A DNA stretch of 47,968 nt, taken from NCBI GenBank assembly GCA_964387495.1, contig CAYLXB010000018.1, forward strand, positions 1-47,968, given 5' to 3'. Numbering within the stretch: position 1 is the first letter of the stretch; each line of letters begins with the position of its first letter. This stretch comes from DSXF01 sp964387495. Lineage in GTDB: Bacteria > Chloroflexota > Anaerolineae > Anaerolineales > Villigracilaceae. Position numbers and translations under genes: made by a program. Below, piece after piece: positions 8,827 through 18,174 of the stretch. The notes under the pieces were generated by a model that saw only the letters and a program-made list of their open reading frames with translations, was not told the origin of the DNA and ran no database searches.

Positions 8827-8860
8827 AAAACGGCTTTCTCTTCCCGGGGAGCCGTTTTTA
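8827..8860. terminator. Terminator after obg
   Basis: AAAACGGCT (8827-8835) pairs with AGCCGTTTT (8850-8858) over a 14-base loop. The A-rich and T-rich arms make it usable on both strands. It separates obg from the converging VWA operon, which ends at 8865. Confidence 0.8.
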
Positions 8861-8864
8861 CGTC

Positions 8865-11804
8865 CTATTCATCACGTTTCTCCCGCAGTTTTTTGCGCGC
8901 CAGCAGGCTGGCTGTGGTGGAGGTAGCAGTATCGGTTGGTGGGGACGACTGATATGGCTTGACTACATCCTCGGCCATCTGTGCAGGCGCTTGTGCTGGG
9001 GGGGGCAATGATTCGGCAAGCCGCCGTTCGATTTGCTCCTGGGGTCCTGGTGCAGTAACTGGCATTTTCGGTACTGCTCGCCCCTTGGCTTGGAGGAGCG
9101 CATCCATCCGCTGGCTGCGTGGCGCTTCAGTCTGGCTGGTACTGCTGCGTAAGGTGAGCCGGGCAAACAACCAATCCTGCAGGCGCAAGAAATCCTGGCG
9201 GGTCAGGATCAGGCGGCGGGAGGCTACATCCAGCGGCAGGAGCAGGGCAGCCAGGGCCACCAGCCACGGCCAGGCAGGGCGGGAGGTACGGCCGGCTTTC
9301 AGATCGTGGACAAAAACTTCAGCCGGATTGGAGGATGCCACCTCCCCATCCGTGAGGGCCGCCAAGCGCAGAAGCAGGTCCGGATCTGCCTCAAGCCAGC
9401 GGTATTCCGGCGAATAGGAAAGCGCCCAGCCAGTCGTCGCCGAAAATCGTTCGCCGCCGTTTACATCCGCCGGTTCGCCGGTGATATGCAGCAGATAGAT
9501 GCCCTGTTTCCTGGGTTCAAAGAAACCATCATAGCGTCCCGGCGCGGACTGGCGCAGGCTGACTACTTGGACCTCCCCGTCCGGGGCAATCACATTGGCC
9601 TGCACTTGGTAGCCGTTCAAGAACTTCCCATCTCGCCAGCGAGCATCCAGGCTTAGCAGGGCTTGTTTGCCCTCCGGCCGGACACTGCTTTCGAGGGTAA
9701 CATTGAGCACATCGCCAACGGTATAACGTACAGCCTGCACCCAAAAAGAGGCGAATCCGGGCCAGCCCACCCACTCTGCAGCCCATCGGCCAGTCGCATC
9801 TGAAGTAAAAACCAGCGAGCGTCCCAACCCATACTGCCAGGCAGCCAACACGGGATCTTCCTTGGGCGATTTGAGAATGACCTGGGCCAGGGATTTGGGA
9901 CTGGTCGCCACATAGCCGCGCAGGTTGGGGGTGGATTGAATTCCTGACAGAATGGGTGAAGAACTGACTACCTCCGGAAAGAATGGTTCTTCGACAATGT
10001 AGGCACGCGTCGCAAGGCTGGTTTCTTCTGTAAAGATACTGGGGATGCTGTTGGCGTCGTTGGTAAAGTGGTAACGTCCATTGCCGATGTTAGCCAGGTC
10101 TTCCAGGAAAGGAGCTGTATCGTTGCCAACTGCCACGGCCGAAAGGGTGATGCCATCCTGCGCATAGAGTTGCTCCACCAGTTCGGGGATCCCGGTCGGA
10201 TCAGCGCCGCCATCCGTAAGCAGGATGACATGCTTGACCTTTGCTGGATCGCCGGGCAGGACTCTGGCCATGCTCTGGATCCCTGCCAGGATGTCTGTGC
10301 CACCTGCCGGTTGGATGCTGCCGATGGCGCTGACCACCAACTCTGGAGAGTACATGTCCGTCATCGGCACGACCCAGGATGCCGTATCATCGAAAGCGAT
10401 CACCCCAACCCGATCGCTGGGGAAGAGCATTTCCACAGAACGGGCAGCGGCCTCCTTGGCCAGTTCCACTTTGACCACACCCCCGCTTGCCTCACCCATG
10501 CTGCCGGAATGGTCGATAATATAGACGATCGCCAGGCTGGGGCGGCGCTGTTCATCCTTGATCTGCATTTCCACCGGCAGGGCCGCTTCCAGCGGTGTAT
10601 CGTAATAGCCCCCCACGCCGTAACTGGTGGGGCCGCCAATGACAACCAGCCCTCCGCCCAGGTCATGCACATAAGCCTGCAGGCTTTCCATCTGCCGCGG
10701 GACCAGGCTGCGGGCAGGTACATCCACCAGCACTACCGAGTTGTAGCGTGCCAGCCCGGGCAGGTCGGAAGGTAGGAGAGCCGGTTCGATCACATCCACC
10801 TGGAAACCGGCATCCTTGAGGACTTTCACCAGCGCAGAATATTCGTCCGGACGGCTTTGGCCGCCGGGCAGGCGTTCGCCGGCGGGCAGCGCCGCTACCA
10901 ACACCCTGGGAGGCCCCTCCACCTGCGAAAAAGCATCCAGGCGGTTGTTTTGGTAAAAGGTATCCTCTTCAGGGATAATCTGGGTCTGATAATTCACAAA
11001 GCCGGGTTCTCCGGCAGTCAGCGGAAGGCTGAAGGTCTGCAAGCCACGGCGCAGGGTGTGCACCTGTTCATAGACAACCTGTCCTTCAGCCAGGATGCGC
11101 AGCACAGCCTGCACCGGCTGGCTTGCTTGAACCGAGACATCCAGGGTGAAGTCATCACCGGAGCGCACACGTGTGGGCACATCCACACCGGTGAGCAAGG
11201 CTTCCGCACCCACATGGCTGACAAAGGGCACAACCACAATCTGCACGCCCGCTGCGGAGGCAAATCTGGCTGCTTCTGCAACCTCCCGGGACAAGCCGAC
11301 ACTGCGGCCAGAGGCAGTATGGGCGCCATCGGATAGAATGACCATCCGCCGCGCGGAACCGGAGGGGAAGAGCGCCAGCCCCAGGCGGATGGCCTCCGTC
11401 AGGTCGGTCTGAGTAGTAACCGGCACCGAAGTGAAACGCTCCATCTCCCTGCCCGGCGACATTGGACGCTCCACCAGTGCATCCCCGCCAAAAAGGACGA
11501 TCGCTGCTTGATCGTCCGGCCCCATTGCGGCCAGCGCTTGGTGCAGGTAATCTGCGGCAGCCGCCTGCGCAGATTGGGACATCGAATCAGAAACATCCAG
11601 CAGAAATACCACCGCCAGGTTGTTCCCGCCGCGGGTGATCTCCAGTCCGGCCAGCGCCAGGATCAGGGACAGGATGATGACCAGGCGCAGAGCCAGGGAC
11701 AGGATTTCCCCTTTCCGTGCAGGCCCCCGTGCAGGCCGCCCCATCCAGATGATCAGTGCCAGGAGCGGGAGCAAAATCAAGGCCAGCGGCGAGGCGAACT
11801 TCAT
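8865..11804 (-). CDS. Membrane protein with two von Willebrand factor A domains and a GATase-like domain
   Basis: Large envelope protein of about 979 residues; precise function unknown. Two N-terminal membrane helices (about 4-22 and 36-55) precede a first VWA domain with MIDAS motif D70-V-S72-D-S74. A flavodoxin/glutamine-amidotransferase-like domain follows at about 300-425 (VLVAALPAGE, GGGLVVIGGPTSYG). The second VWA domain has DHSGS at 431-435, GGTD near 501-504 and DGG near 541. A beta-rich part, another helix (WPWLVALAALLLPLDVA) and a charged Ala/Pro-rich cytoplasmic tail follow. The start is the ATG at 11804, after GGGAGGG, and overlaps the upstream stop as ATGA. The longer in-frame form to 11873 is rejected. 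VWA proteins beside MoxR and DUF58 usually act in metal-dependent assembly or envelope stress. It is the last gene of the operon. Confidence 0.85.
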   Translation of the reverse strand: MKFASPLALILLPLLALIIWMGRPARGPARKGEILSLALRLVIILSLILALAGLEITRGGNNLAVVFLLDVSDSMSQSAQAAAADYLHQALAAMGPDDQAAIVLFGGDALVERPMSPGREMERFTSVPVTTQTDLTEAIRLGLALFPSGSARRMVILSDGAHTASGRSVGLSREVAEAARFASAAGVQIVVVPFVSHVGAEALLTGVDVPTRVRSGDDFTLDVSVQASQPVQAVLRILAEGQVVYEQVHTLRRGLQTFSLPLTAGEPGFVNYQTQIIPEEDTFYQNNRLDAFSQVEGPPRVLVAALPAGERLPGGQSRPDEYSALVKVLKDAGFQVDVIEPALLPSDLPGLARYNSVVLVDVPARSLVPRQMESLQAYVHDLGGGLVVIGGPTSYGVGGYYDTPLEAALPVEMQIKDEQRRPSLAIVYIIDHSGSMGEASGGVVKVELAKEAAARSVEMLFPSDRVGVIAFDDTASWVVPMTDMYSPELVVSAIGSIQPAGGTDILAGIQSMARVLPGDPAKVKHVILLTDGGADPTGIPELVEQLYAQDGITLSAVAVGNDTAPFLEDLANIGNGRYHFTNDANSIPSIFTEETSLATRAYIVEEPFFPEVVSSSPILSGIQSTPNLRGYVATSPKSLAQVILKSPKEDPVLAAWQYGLGRSLVFTSDATGRWAAEWVGWPGFASFWVQAVRYTVGDVLNVTLESSVRPEGKQALLSLDARWRDGKFLNGYQVQANVIAPDGEVQVVSLRQSAPGRYDGFFEPRKQGIYLLHITGEPADVNGGERFSATTGWALSYSPEYRWLEADPDLLLRLAALTDGEVASSNPAEVFVHDLKAGRTSRPAWPWLVALAALLLPLDVASRRLILTRQDFLRLQDWLFARLTLRSSTSQTEAPRSQRMDALLQAKGRAVPKMPVTAPGPQEQIERRLAESLPPPAQAPAQMAEDVVKPYQSSPPTDTATSTTASLLARKKLREKRDE

Positions 11805-13708
11805 CGCTGTGCCCTCCCTTGGGACTCGTCTGCTGGACGTGTCACCAGTTGTCGCCGGTGATAAGCCTGCCACTCAATCAGAAGAATAAGCAGGGCCAGC
11901 CCGGTCAGCCAGGGCCAGAGCTCGCGCAGCCCTGCCTGCCGGGAAGCAGACGGCATGACAAAGGTCCGACCCACCTGCAGGCTGGAACGCGGCTGTAGGT
12001 CCGACTCAGAACTGTCAAACAGGTTAACAGCGAAATACTCGACGCTAGATGTCTCCCCTGACATGAAGTTCACGGCATAGTAACCGGGTTCATCTGTCTC
12101 GCTGAAGGCCAGTCTGCTTTCACCCGTCTGGAAGGTAGCCACCTGGCCGGAGGGCGCCGCGACAACCACCTTTTCCGTACCAGGCTGCGGTGTGATCTCG
12201 AGCATCTCACCCGGCTGGAGTGAACGTGTGGCATCGAAGGCACCCGGCGGCGCCAAGTAGTTGATCAGGTTGGTGAACAGCACCGGGAAGGCCACCTGCA
12301 GAGGCAGATCGCTCTCACGCAGATCAAAGGAGAGTGCAGCCACGCGCCGTCCCCCCACCTGCCCGGCAAAGACCAGTGGTCCAGCGTTGACTTCGACTAG
12401 ACTCTCGGCCCATGCCGGTTTCTGCACCTTGCGGGCCTGCATGATGTGGATATTACTCCAGTCAACGAAGCGGGTCAGGGCATGTTCCTGCACCCGGGCG
12501 CCACTCGTTTCCTTAAAGGCTTCGCCGACCGGAAAAAGTTCACTGCTGGGTGGATTGATCAGCAGCAGGTTCCCCTGTGGCAGTTCCTCAGGTAACCAGC
12601 CGTCGAAGATATACAGATCGAACATTTCAGCCGGGATCTTGAAGTTGCCATCTTCAGCCGGCAGGGCGCGGTACGGTTGGAGGGCAGGCAGGGAAGCCAG
12701 CACCTGCTCCAGGAACAGGTTACCCCTGGAAACCAGCAGAACGCGCCTTGCTGAAGCAGACTGGTAGATAGCAAAGGCCGTATCGTCCAGTGGTAACACG
12801 TCCAAGCTTGCACTCCCCGCCTCCGGGCTGGACAGGTGCGCCCTGTATACACCGGGCATGTCCGGTAAATCTTCCAGTGTCAGGCTGCGGATACCTTTTG
12901 GGGGCAGATCCAACTGCCGGGCAGACACCAGCTGCTCACCCAGATAGATCGAGAGCAATACACTGCGCTCTGTGAGGCCCATGTTTGCCACCTCGGCAAA
13001 TAATTCTGGGCCTTCGGGTGCGGCTCGCAAAGCTAGGGCAGAAATGGACAGGTTCTCCCCCGTCTCGCCAACCGGCAGGTAGCGCACTTCACCGGGCAAG
13101 GCAGGCAGGCCGCTCTCCGGCAGGCCGCCGTCAGATACAATCACGTAGGTGGCTTCAGGCAGGCCTCCATGTGCCGCCCCGGCTGCCAGGGCAAAAGCTG
13201 CCCGCCAGTCGGCTCCCGCCTGGCTGACCTGCGCTTTCGACAGGGCCTGCCGGAGCAAAGCCTTATCGGTTTCAGCCGCAGCCAGGGTATGCGGCCTCCC
13301 GCCGACCAGGATCAGGGTCAGGCGTGAACTGCCGGATAGCCCATCCACCAGCGTCTGCACAGACCTGCGCGCGGCTTCGAAGCGCGTGGGCTTGACATCC
13401 GTGGCGTTCATCGAGGCAGATGCATCCAGCAGTACGATCACCTCCCCGGAGGCGACAGCCGGCACCGGAAGCGCCGGACGCGCCATGGCGGTCACCAGCG
13501 CGGTCAGGATGAGCAGCTGAAGGATGAGCAGCAGGTTGCGCCTCAATTTCTGCCAGGGTGCATTGGCCTGCCGGTCGCGCAGCAACTGCATCCACAGCAT
13601 GGTGGATGAGACCTGCACCTGCTTGCGGCGCAGTTTCAGCATGTAGAGCAGAATGATGGGAATGGCCAGTGCAGCCAGTCCGAGCCAGGCGGGAGAGAGG
13701 AACCGCAT
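11801..13708 (-). CDS. BatA-like VWA-domain membrane protein
   Basis: An envelope protein of about 635 residues. The N-terminus (MRFLSPAWLGLAALAIPIIL) is the double-helix region found in BatA-type proteins. It is followed by a basic stretch, a second helix at about 58-76, and a VWA domain with MIDAS motif DASAS at 95-99. The middle is beta-rich, and a C-terminal helix (WPWLTGLALLILLIEW) ends near a basic tail. The start is the ATG at 13708, which shares one base with the stop of the DUF58 gene; the in-frame extension to 13807 lies wholly in that gene and is rejected. Its end overlaps the next gene by ATGA. It is probably a partner of the MoxR ATPase encoded two genes upstream. Confidence 0.85.
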   Translation of the reverse strand: MRFLSPAWLGLAALAIPIILLYMLKLRRKQVQVSSTMLWMQLLRDRQANAPWQKLRRNLLLILQLLILTALVTAMARPALPVPAVASGEVIVLLDASASMNATDVKPTRFEAARRSVQTLVDGLSGSSRLTLILVGGRPHTLAAAETDKALLRQALSKAQVSQAGADWRAAFALAAGAAHGGLPEATYVIVSDGGLPESGLPALPGEVRYLPVGETGENLSISALALRAAPEGPELFAEVANMGLTERSVLLSIYLGEQLVSARQLDLPPKGIRSLTLEDLPDMPGVYRAHLSSPEAGSASLDVLPLDDTAFAIYQSASARRVLLVSRGNLFLEQVLASLPALQPYRALPAEDGNFKIPAEMFDLYIFDGWLPEELPQGNLLLINPPSSELFPVGEAFKETSGARVQEHALTRFVDWSNIHIMQARKVQKPAWAESLVEVNAGPLVFAGQVGGRRVAALSFDLRESDLPLQVAFPVLFTNLINYLAPPGAFDATRSLQPGEMLEITPQPGTEKVVVAAPSGQVATFQTGESRLAFSETDEPGYYAVNFMSGETSSVEYFAVNLFDSSESDLQPRSSLQVGRTFVMPSASRQAGLRELWPWLTGLALLILLIEWQAYHRRQLVTRPADESQGRAQR

Positions 13709-14589
13709 TATTTTACGATCCCCGCCCGCCGCATCTCGAGCAGCAGGGCCTGGTCCCAGGGCTGGCTGGTGGATAGGTGCTGGTAGCGCACACCGCTCCG
13801 GCGGCAATCGGTCCGGATAGTCTGGAGCCAGGCCTGTACCCGGCTGCAGTACAAGTTGTGCAAGCCGCCATCCAGAGAGATGTCCTGCGCGTGGCCAGTC
13901 TCAATATCCAGCAGTTGCAAGTCGCCGGTCAGCGGCGGATCGAGTTCGTCAGGGGCAAGCAGGTGCACCAGCGCCGCCTCATGTCCCTGGCCGAGTAACT
14001 GGCGCAGGCCATTCTCCCAGCCGCCGGGCGCCAGCAGATCGGAGATGAGGATAACCAGCCCCGCGCGGTGCGGCCGCAGGCTGTACGCCTGCAGGGAGCG
14101 GTTCAAGTCTGTTGCGCCGCCGGGGAGCAGTCGCTCGAGGAAGTCGAAAAGACGGTTCAACGAGGCTTGGCTGCGTAGTGGGCCGAATTCAGCACTCACC
14201 CGCCCATCCTGCAACAGGCCGATGGACAGCACATCCCCGGATGCCAGAGCAATCGCGCCCAGTCCGGCCGCCAGGCGCTGGGCGTAGCCAAACTTGTGGC
14301 TGCCGGCTTCCCCCCAGTCCATGGAACGGGAACCATCTACCAGCACATACACCGCCAGGTCTTCTTCCTCTTCAAACAACTTGATGAAGGGGCGGTCGAG
14401 ACGGGCATAGATGTTCCAATCCAGGCGGCGCAGGTCATCGCCCGGCGTGTAGTCGCGGTAATCGGCAAATTCCACACTGGTGCCGCGCCGTGAGGAACGC
14501 CGCTCCCCCTTGATGGCTCCGGCGCGGATGCGCGCTGCCACCAGGGTGAGTTGGTTCAACTTGCGCAGGGTGGCTTCGTCAAAGAGCAT
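13708..14589 (-). CDS. DUF58 domain-containing protein
   Basis: A 293-residue soluble protein of the DUF58 family, whose members almost always sit beside MoxR ATPases and VWA proteins, as here. The family signature is visible: RGTSVEFADYRDYTPGDD, then RRLDWNIYARLDRPFIKLFEEE, followed by a VWA-like fold with VLVDGSRSMDWG (a DxSxS-type metal site) and a core strand, AGLVILISDLL. It starts 18 bases after the MoxR gene without a visible Shine-Dalgarno sequence, which suggests translational coupling. The biochemical role of DUF58 is not established; adaptor or substrate of MoxR is the usual inference. Confidence 0.92.
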   Translation of the reverse strand: MLFDEATLRKLNQLTLVAARIRAGAIKGERRSSRRGTSVEFADYRDYTPGDDLRRLDWNIYARLDRPFIKLFEEEEDLAVYVLVDGSRSMDWGEAGSHKFGYAQRLAAGLGAIALASGDVLSIGLLQDGRVSAEFGPLRSQASLNRLFDFLERLLPGGATDLNRSLQAYSLRPHRAGLVILISDLLAPGGWENGLRQLLGQGHEAALVHLLAPDELDPPLTGDLQLLDIETGHAQDISLDGGLHNLYCSRVQAWLQTIRTDCRRSGVRYQHLSTSQPWDQALLLEMRRAGIVK

Positions 14590-14607
14590 GGTTCAGGAGA
14601 ATTATTT

Positions 14608-15585
14608 TTAGCCCGGCAGTGTCTTGAGCAATTCAGTGATGACCACATCGCTGCGGATGCCCTCTGCCAGGCCGTCGAAATTCAACAGCAGCCGGTGGCG
14701 CAGAGCCGCGGGCGCTACTGCCTGTACATCTTCGAAGGCCACGTTATAGCGTCCGGCCAGCAGGGCAGTTACCTTGGCTCCCAGCATCAGGGCCTGCCCG
14801 CCGCGCGGCGAAGCGCCATAGCGCACATACTTTTTGACCAGCGGCGCGGCTTGTGGGTCTTCAGGGTGTGTAGCCAACACCAGGTTGGCGATGTACTCCT
14901 GCACATGCGATGCCACCGGCACGGCTCGCGCCAGGCCGCGCATCTGCATAATCTCCGCGCCGCTCACTGCCCGCCCGGCAGCCGGCGCCTCCTGGCCGGT
15001 GGTGCGGGCCATGATCTCGACCAGTTCCTTCACGTCTGGCAGGTCCACGTTAATTTTGAAGAAAAAGCGATCCAACTGTGCCTCAGGCAGGGGATACGTA
15101 CCTTCCATCTCCAGCGGGTTCTGGGTAGCCATCACGAAGAACGGCTCCTCCAGCTGATAGGTCTGCTGAGCCACGGTCACCGAGCTTTCCTGCATGGCCT
15201 CCAACAGGGCTGACTGGGTCTTGGGTGTGGCACGGTTGATCTCATCGGCCAGCACCAGATTGGCGAACAACGGGCCTGGGCGGAAACGGAACTCGCGCCG
15301 CCCATCCTGGTCACTCAGGATCTCAGTGCCCAGGATATCCGCAGGCATCAGATCGGGGGTAAATTGAATGCGGGAAAATTTCAAGTCAAGTGCCTGTCCC
15401 AGGGTGCGGATCAGCATGGTCTTGCCCAGGCCTGGCACCCCTTCCAGCAAAACATGCCCGCCCGCCAGGATGCTGACCAGCACATGCCGCACCACCTCAC
15501 CCTGGCCGACGATCACTCGTCCCACCTCGGTTTCGATGCGGGCTGCGTACTCTCGGAATTGGTCTGCCGTCAGTGTCTCGCTCAT
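14608..15585 (-). CDS. MoxR-family AAA+ ATPase
   Basis: AAA+ ATPase of the MoxR class, chaperone-like motors that help metal insertion or complex assembly together with VWA-domain partners. Walker A is GVPGLGKT (residues 49-56) and Walker B is LVLADEINRA. Sensor residues lie in FVMATQNPLEMEGTYPLPEA, and the C-terminal helical lid has RYGASPRGGQAL. At 325 residues it is the normal size. The ATG at 15585 follows a strong GAGGAGG. The genes after it (DUF58 and two VWA proteins) are the expected partners, while the four genes before it (exported protein, ABC pair, membrane protein) are less usual. Confidence 0.95.
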   Translation of the reverse strand: MSETLTADQFREYAARIETEVGRVIVGQGEVVRHVLVSILAGGHVLLEGVPGLGKTMLIRTLGQALDLKFSRIQFTPDLMPADILGTEILSDQDGRREFRFRPGPLFANLVLADEINRATPKTQSALLEAMQESSVTVAQQTYQLEEPFFVMATQNPLEMEGTYPLPEAQLDRFFFKINVDLPDVKELVEIMARTTGQEAPAAGRAVSGAEIMQMRGLARAVPVASHVQEYIANLVLATHPEDPQAAPLVKKYVRYGASPRGGQALMLGAKVTALLAGRYNVAFEDVQAVAPAALRHRLLLNFDGLAEGIRSDVVITELLKTLPG

Positions 15586-15594
15586 GTTGCCTCC

Positions 15595-17187
15595 TCAAGG
15601 CTCAAGCGCGTTGAAATAATCCCGGATGATCTGGATGAACTGGGCCGGGATCTGGCCGCTCTCGATAACCTGATTGTTGATTTCCTCATACTGCGGATAC
15701 ACCTCGCTGTATGGCACCTGGCTCCCGCCCGGTTCAGACGGGTTCGTGCCGGTCACGCCCACCAGCTCACCGCCTTCCCCTGTACCTGGCAGGCCAACCT
15801 CCGGACCGCCTTCCCCCCCCGCCAAGGTGGGTGCATGGATCTGCTCATAAAGCCGCTCTCCGCCGTCGCTGGAAGCATTCGGCGCGAAGGGCAAACCAGC
15901 AGCCTCCCCCCCCGTCTGGCTGTTCTGCCCTTCCCCTGTTCCTGAACCTCCTGTGCCCGAGCCAGGCATCTGCCCGCCTGGAGCATTCCCCTGCTCTTGC
16001 GAGGCTGAACTTGCCTGAGCCTGTTCCCCCTGCCCCCCGCCGGCCGCGATCACCTCTCCGGCACCCTGCTGTAACTGTCCAGCAGTCTGCTGGGCTGCTT
16101 GTGCAAAGGCAGCCTGCTGGCCAATGCGCGCCAGGTTCTTGGAAGCCCTTTCGAGCGCCTGCTTTGCAGTTGCCGCATCACCTTCACGCAGGGCCTGGGC
16201 AGCCTGGCGCAGTTCAGCCGTGGTCTGCGGATCGGCTGTGGCGAGGGTCTCGGCGGCCGCTTCCAATTGGCCAGCCAGTTCTCCAGCCCAGGCCTGATTC
16301 AGATCGTCGAGTTCCAGGTTTTGCAGGTCGAGCGCGGCAGATGCGAAGTCGCCTTCCGACAGTTTTTTTCCAAAATCCTGCAAGGGACTGCCCTCCTGCC
16401 GGGCTAGCTGGCGGCCGGCCTGCTGTAGCGCCTGGGCCGCCTGTGCGGCCTGGATATCAGGCAGGGCCTGCATTTTTTCACTGCTGCGGGTCAGCACTGA
16501 GACCGAACTTTCCAGGGAAGGGTTAGCCTGCAGCTCTTCGAGCGCTTGCTCCAACGGCGCTGTCAGAGCTTCTTTCTGCTCCTTGCTCAAGGTCGGATTA
16601 CTATCAATCTCCTGCAGGAGGATCTCGATGCCAGCCGCCTGTTCCCCTACCGCCTGCTCAACGGAGCGTCTTTGCTGAGCCGCCTGAAACCAGGTCTCAC
16701 CGCGCCATCCGAGCAGGCCGATGCAAGCCGCAAAAACCAGCGCCAGGAGGCCTTCCCAGGCACGCAGGCGCAGGGGCAGGTTACGATTGGGGTTAACCTT
16801 CCGCGCTGCAGAAAGCGCATCTTCCAACTGCTTTTGTCGCAGGCCATACACATCCTCGCCGGGGTGCGCAGCCAGTTCAAGCGCTGTACTGATCCGTTCC
16901 TGCAGATGGAATTCCCGGTCGAAACGCCGCGCTGCCGCCGGCGCATCGGTCGGCCACAGGTAAGCCGCTGCCCCGCTGATGAGCGGGATAAGCAGGGCTA
17001 ATAGCCCGGCCAGTGCCAGGAACTCTGAGCGCAAAAGCCTCGCCTGCAGCAGCCCGGCGATGCCCAGTACAAGCGCCAGTCCCAGGCCGGTTGCCAGTCC
17101 GCGCCAGGCCCAGGTCGCAGCCCGCCGCAAGCGCAGCCAGTAAAGCCAGCCGGTAAGCAGGTGGGTCAGATCGGAGATACCATTCAA
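15595..17187 (-). CDS. Membrane protein with Ala/Gln-rich helical region and Gly/Ser-rich tail
   Basis: Unrecognised 530-residue protein. Three hydrophobic segments lie near the N-terminus (about 26-47, 56-77 and 147-163). A long, probably coiled Ala/Gln/Leu-rich region follows, then a low-complexity Gly/Gln/Ser stretch near residues 370-430. The tail has YSEVYPQYEEINNQVIESG and ends IIRDYFNALEP. That ending resembles the C-termini of DUF4175-like membrane proteins encoded beside MoxR operons, but I hold that only as a possibility. The start is TTG at 17187, eight bases after GGAG; no in-frame ATG fits. The gap to the MoxR gene is nine bases. It may be a substrate or scaffold of the MoxR/VWA system. 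Confidence 0.75.
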   Translation of the reverse strand: MNGISDLTHLLTGWLYWLRLRRAATWAWRGLATGLGLALVLGIAGLLQARLLRSEFLALAGLLALLIPLISGAAAYLWPTDAPAAARRFDREFHLQERISTALELAAHPGEDVYGLRQKQLEDALSAARKVNPNRNLPLRLRAWEGLLALVFAACIGLLGWRGETWFQAAQQRRSVEQAVGEQAAGIEILLQEIDSNPTLSKEQKEALTAPLEQALEELQANPSLESSVSVLTRSSEKMQALPDIQAAQAAQALQQAGRQLARQEGSPLQDFGKKLSEGDFASAALDLQNLELDDLNQAWAGELAGQLEAAAETLATADPQTTAELRQAAQALREGDAATAKQALERASKNLARIGQQAAFAQAAQQTAGQLQQGAGEVIAAGGGQGEQAQASSASQEQGNAPGGQMPGSGTGGSGTGEGQNSQTGGEAAGLPFAPNASSDGGERLYEQIHAPTLAGGEGGPEVGLPGTGEGGELVGVTGTNPSEPGGSQVPYSEVYPQYEEINNQVIESGQIPAQFIQIIRDYFNALEP

Positions 17188-17208
17188 AGTGAAATCTCCA
17201 GTGGGCAG

Positions 17209-18174
17209 TTAACGGTCCGGGCGGTCGAGACGCCGGATGCTGATGGCAAGCAGGAGTGCCACCAGGGCCAGGTGGATCACGGAATAGATGATCCACGGCG
17301 ATGGGATGCTGAGTTGAGAGGGAAGGTACGAGGCCGAAGAAGGCATCGGGAGTTCCACCAGGAACAGGCTCTGGTCTTCGACCAGAAAGACTTCGCTGGT
17401 GATGGCAGCCGAGAGAGGGTTGCTGGCAAGCATCAACCACAGGAAAAGAGTCGGGAGAAGATCATTTCCAGAAGGGTCTGCAACGACTCCAAAGAGAAAA
17501 ACCAGGACGAGTAGTATATAGGACGAAAAAATTGTCACATATGCAGCCACGGTGGCACCCTGCGTACGTTTCATGAGGCTTGAGTAGAACACACCCAGTG
17601 TGCACACAGCCAATGCCGTCACCACCAGCATCACCACTGAAGCAAACATCTCACCCATCTCCACACCACCCAGAAAAAGGGCCAGGCTTTCCACCGGCAG
17701 CGCAGCGACCATCATTAAAAGCATGAAGGCTACCGCGGCAATCAACTTGCCCAACACCAGCGAACGTGCAGGCAGGAGGGTGGTGCGCAAGATGTCCAAC
17801 GTCTGGCGTTCACGCTCGGAACTGATTGCCCCGGCAGTTAGACCAGGTCCAACGATGGAGGCCATCAGCAGCTGGAGCAGTACCACTGTGCCAAAAACAA
17901 ACTTGCCGACCATCTGGCGGGTATCCGGATTCCAATTCGAACCATACGAACCCTCACTCACAAGCAGGATGTAGATCAGCCCAACAAACAGGCCTATCAG
18001 CATGACATAAACAGTCAGAGTCACAAAAGCCCGCCGGCCGCGCATCCGGCCGCGCAGTTCCTTGGCAATGATCGGGTTTTGCAGGAGCCACTCCTGGACG
18101 TGGATGCGGCCGAGCAGGTTATGCAAGCCCGGTTTCTTTCCAGTCGCGACTTCGGCTTGGTTCTCTTGTGTCAC
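17209..18174 (-). CDS. ABC-2 type transporter permease
   Basis: A 321-residue integral membrane subunit of an ABC exporter. A cytoplasmic N-terminus (NPIIAKELRGRMRGRRAF) is followed by about six membrane helices, with the typical ABC-2 cytoplasmic motif SSERERQTLDILRTTLLPA after the second. It starts with GTG at 18174, and its start overlaps the ATPase stop as GTGA, so the pair is translationally coupled. The transported substrate is unknown. Because the transporter sits in the same operon as MoxR and VWA proteins, export of, or control over, an envelope component is a reasonable inference. Confidence 0.9.
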   Translation of the reverse strand: MTQENQAEVATGKKPGLHNLLGRIHVQEWLLQNPIIAKELRGRMRGRRAFVTLTVYVMLIGLFVGLIYILLVSEGSYGSNWNPDTRQMVGKFVFGTVVLLQLLMASIVGPGLTAGAISSERERQTLDILRTTLLPARSLVLGKLIAAVAFMLLMMVAALPVESLALFLGGVEMGEMFASVVMLVVTALAVCTLGVFYSSLMKRTQGATVAAYVTIFSSYILLVLVFLFGVVADPSGNDLLPTLFLWLMLASNPLSAAITSEVFLVEDQSLFLVELPMPSSASYLPSQLSIPSPWIIYSVIHLALVALLLAISIRRLDRPDR

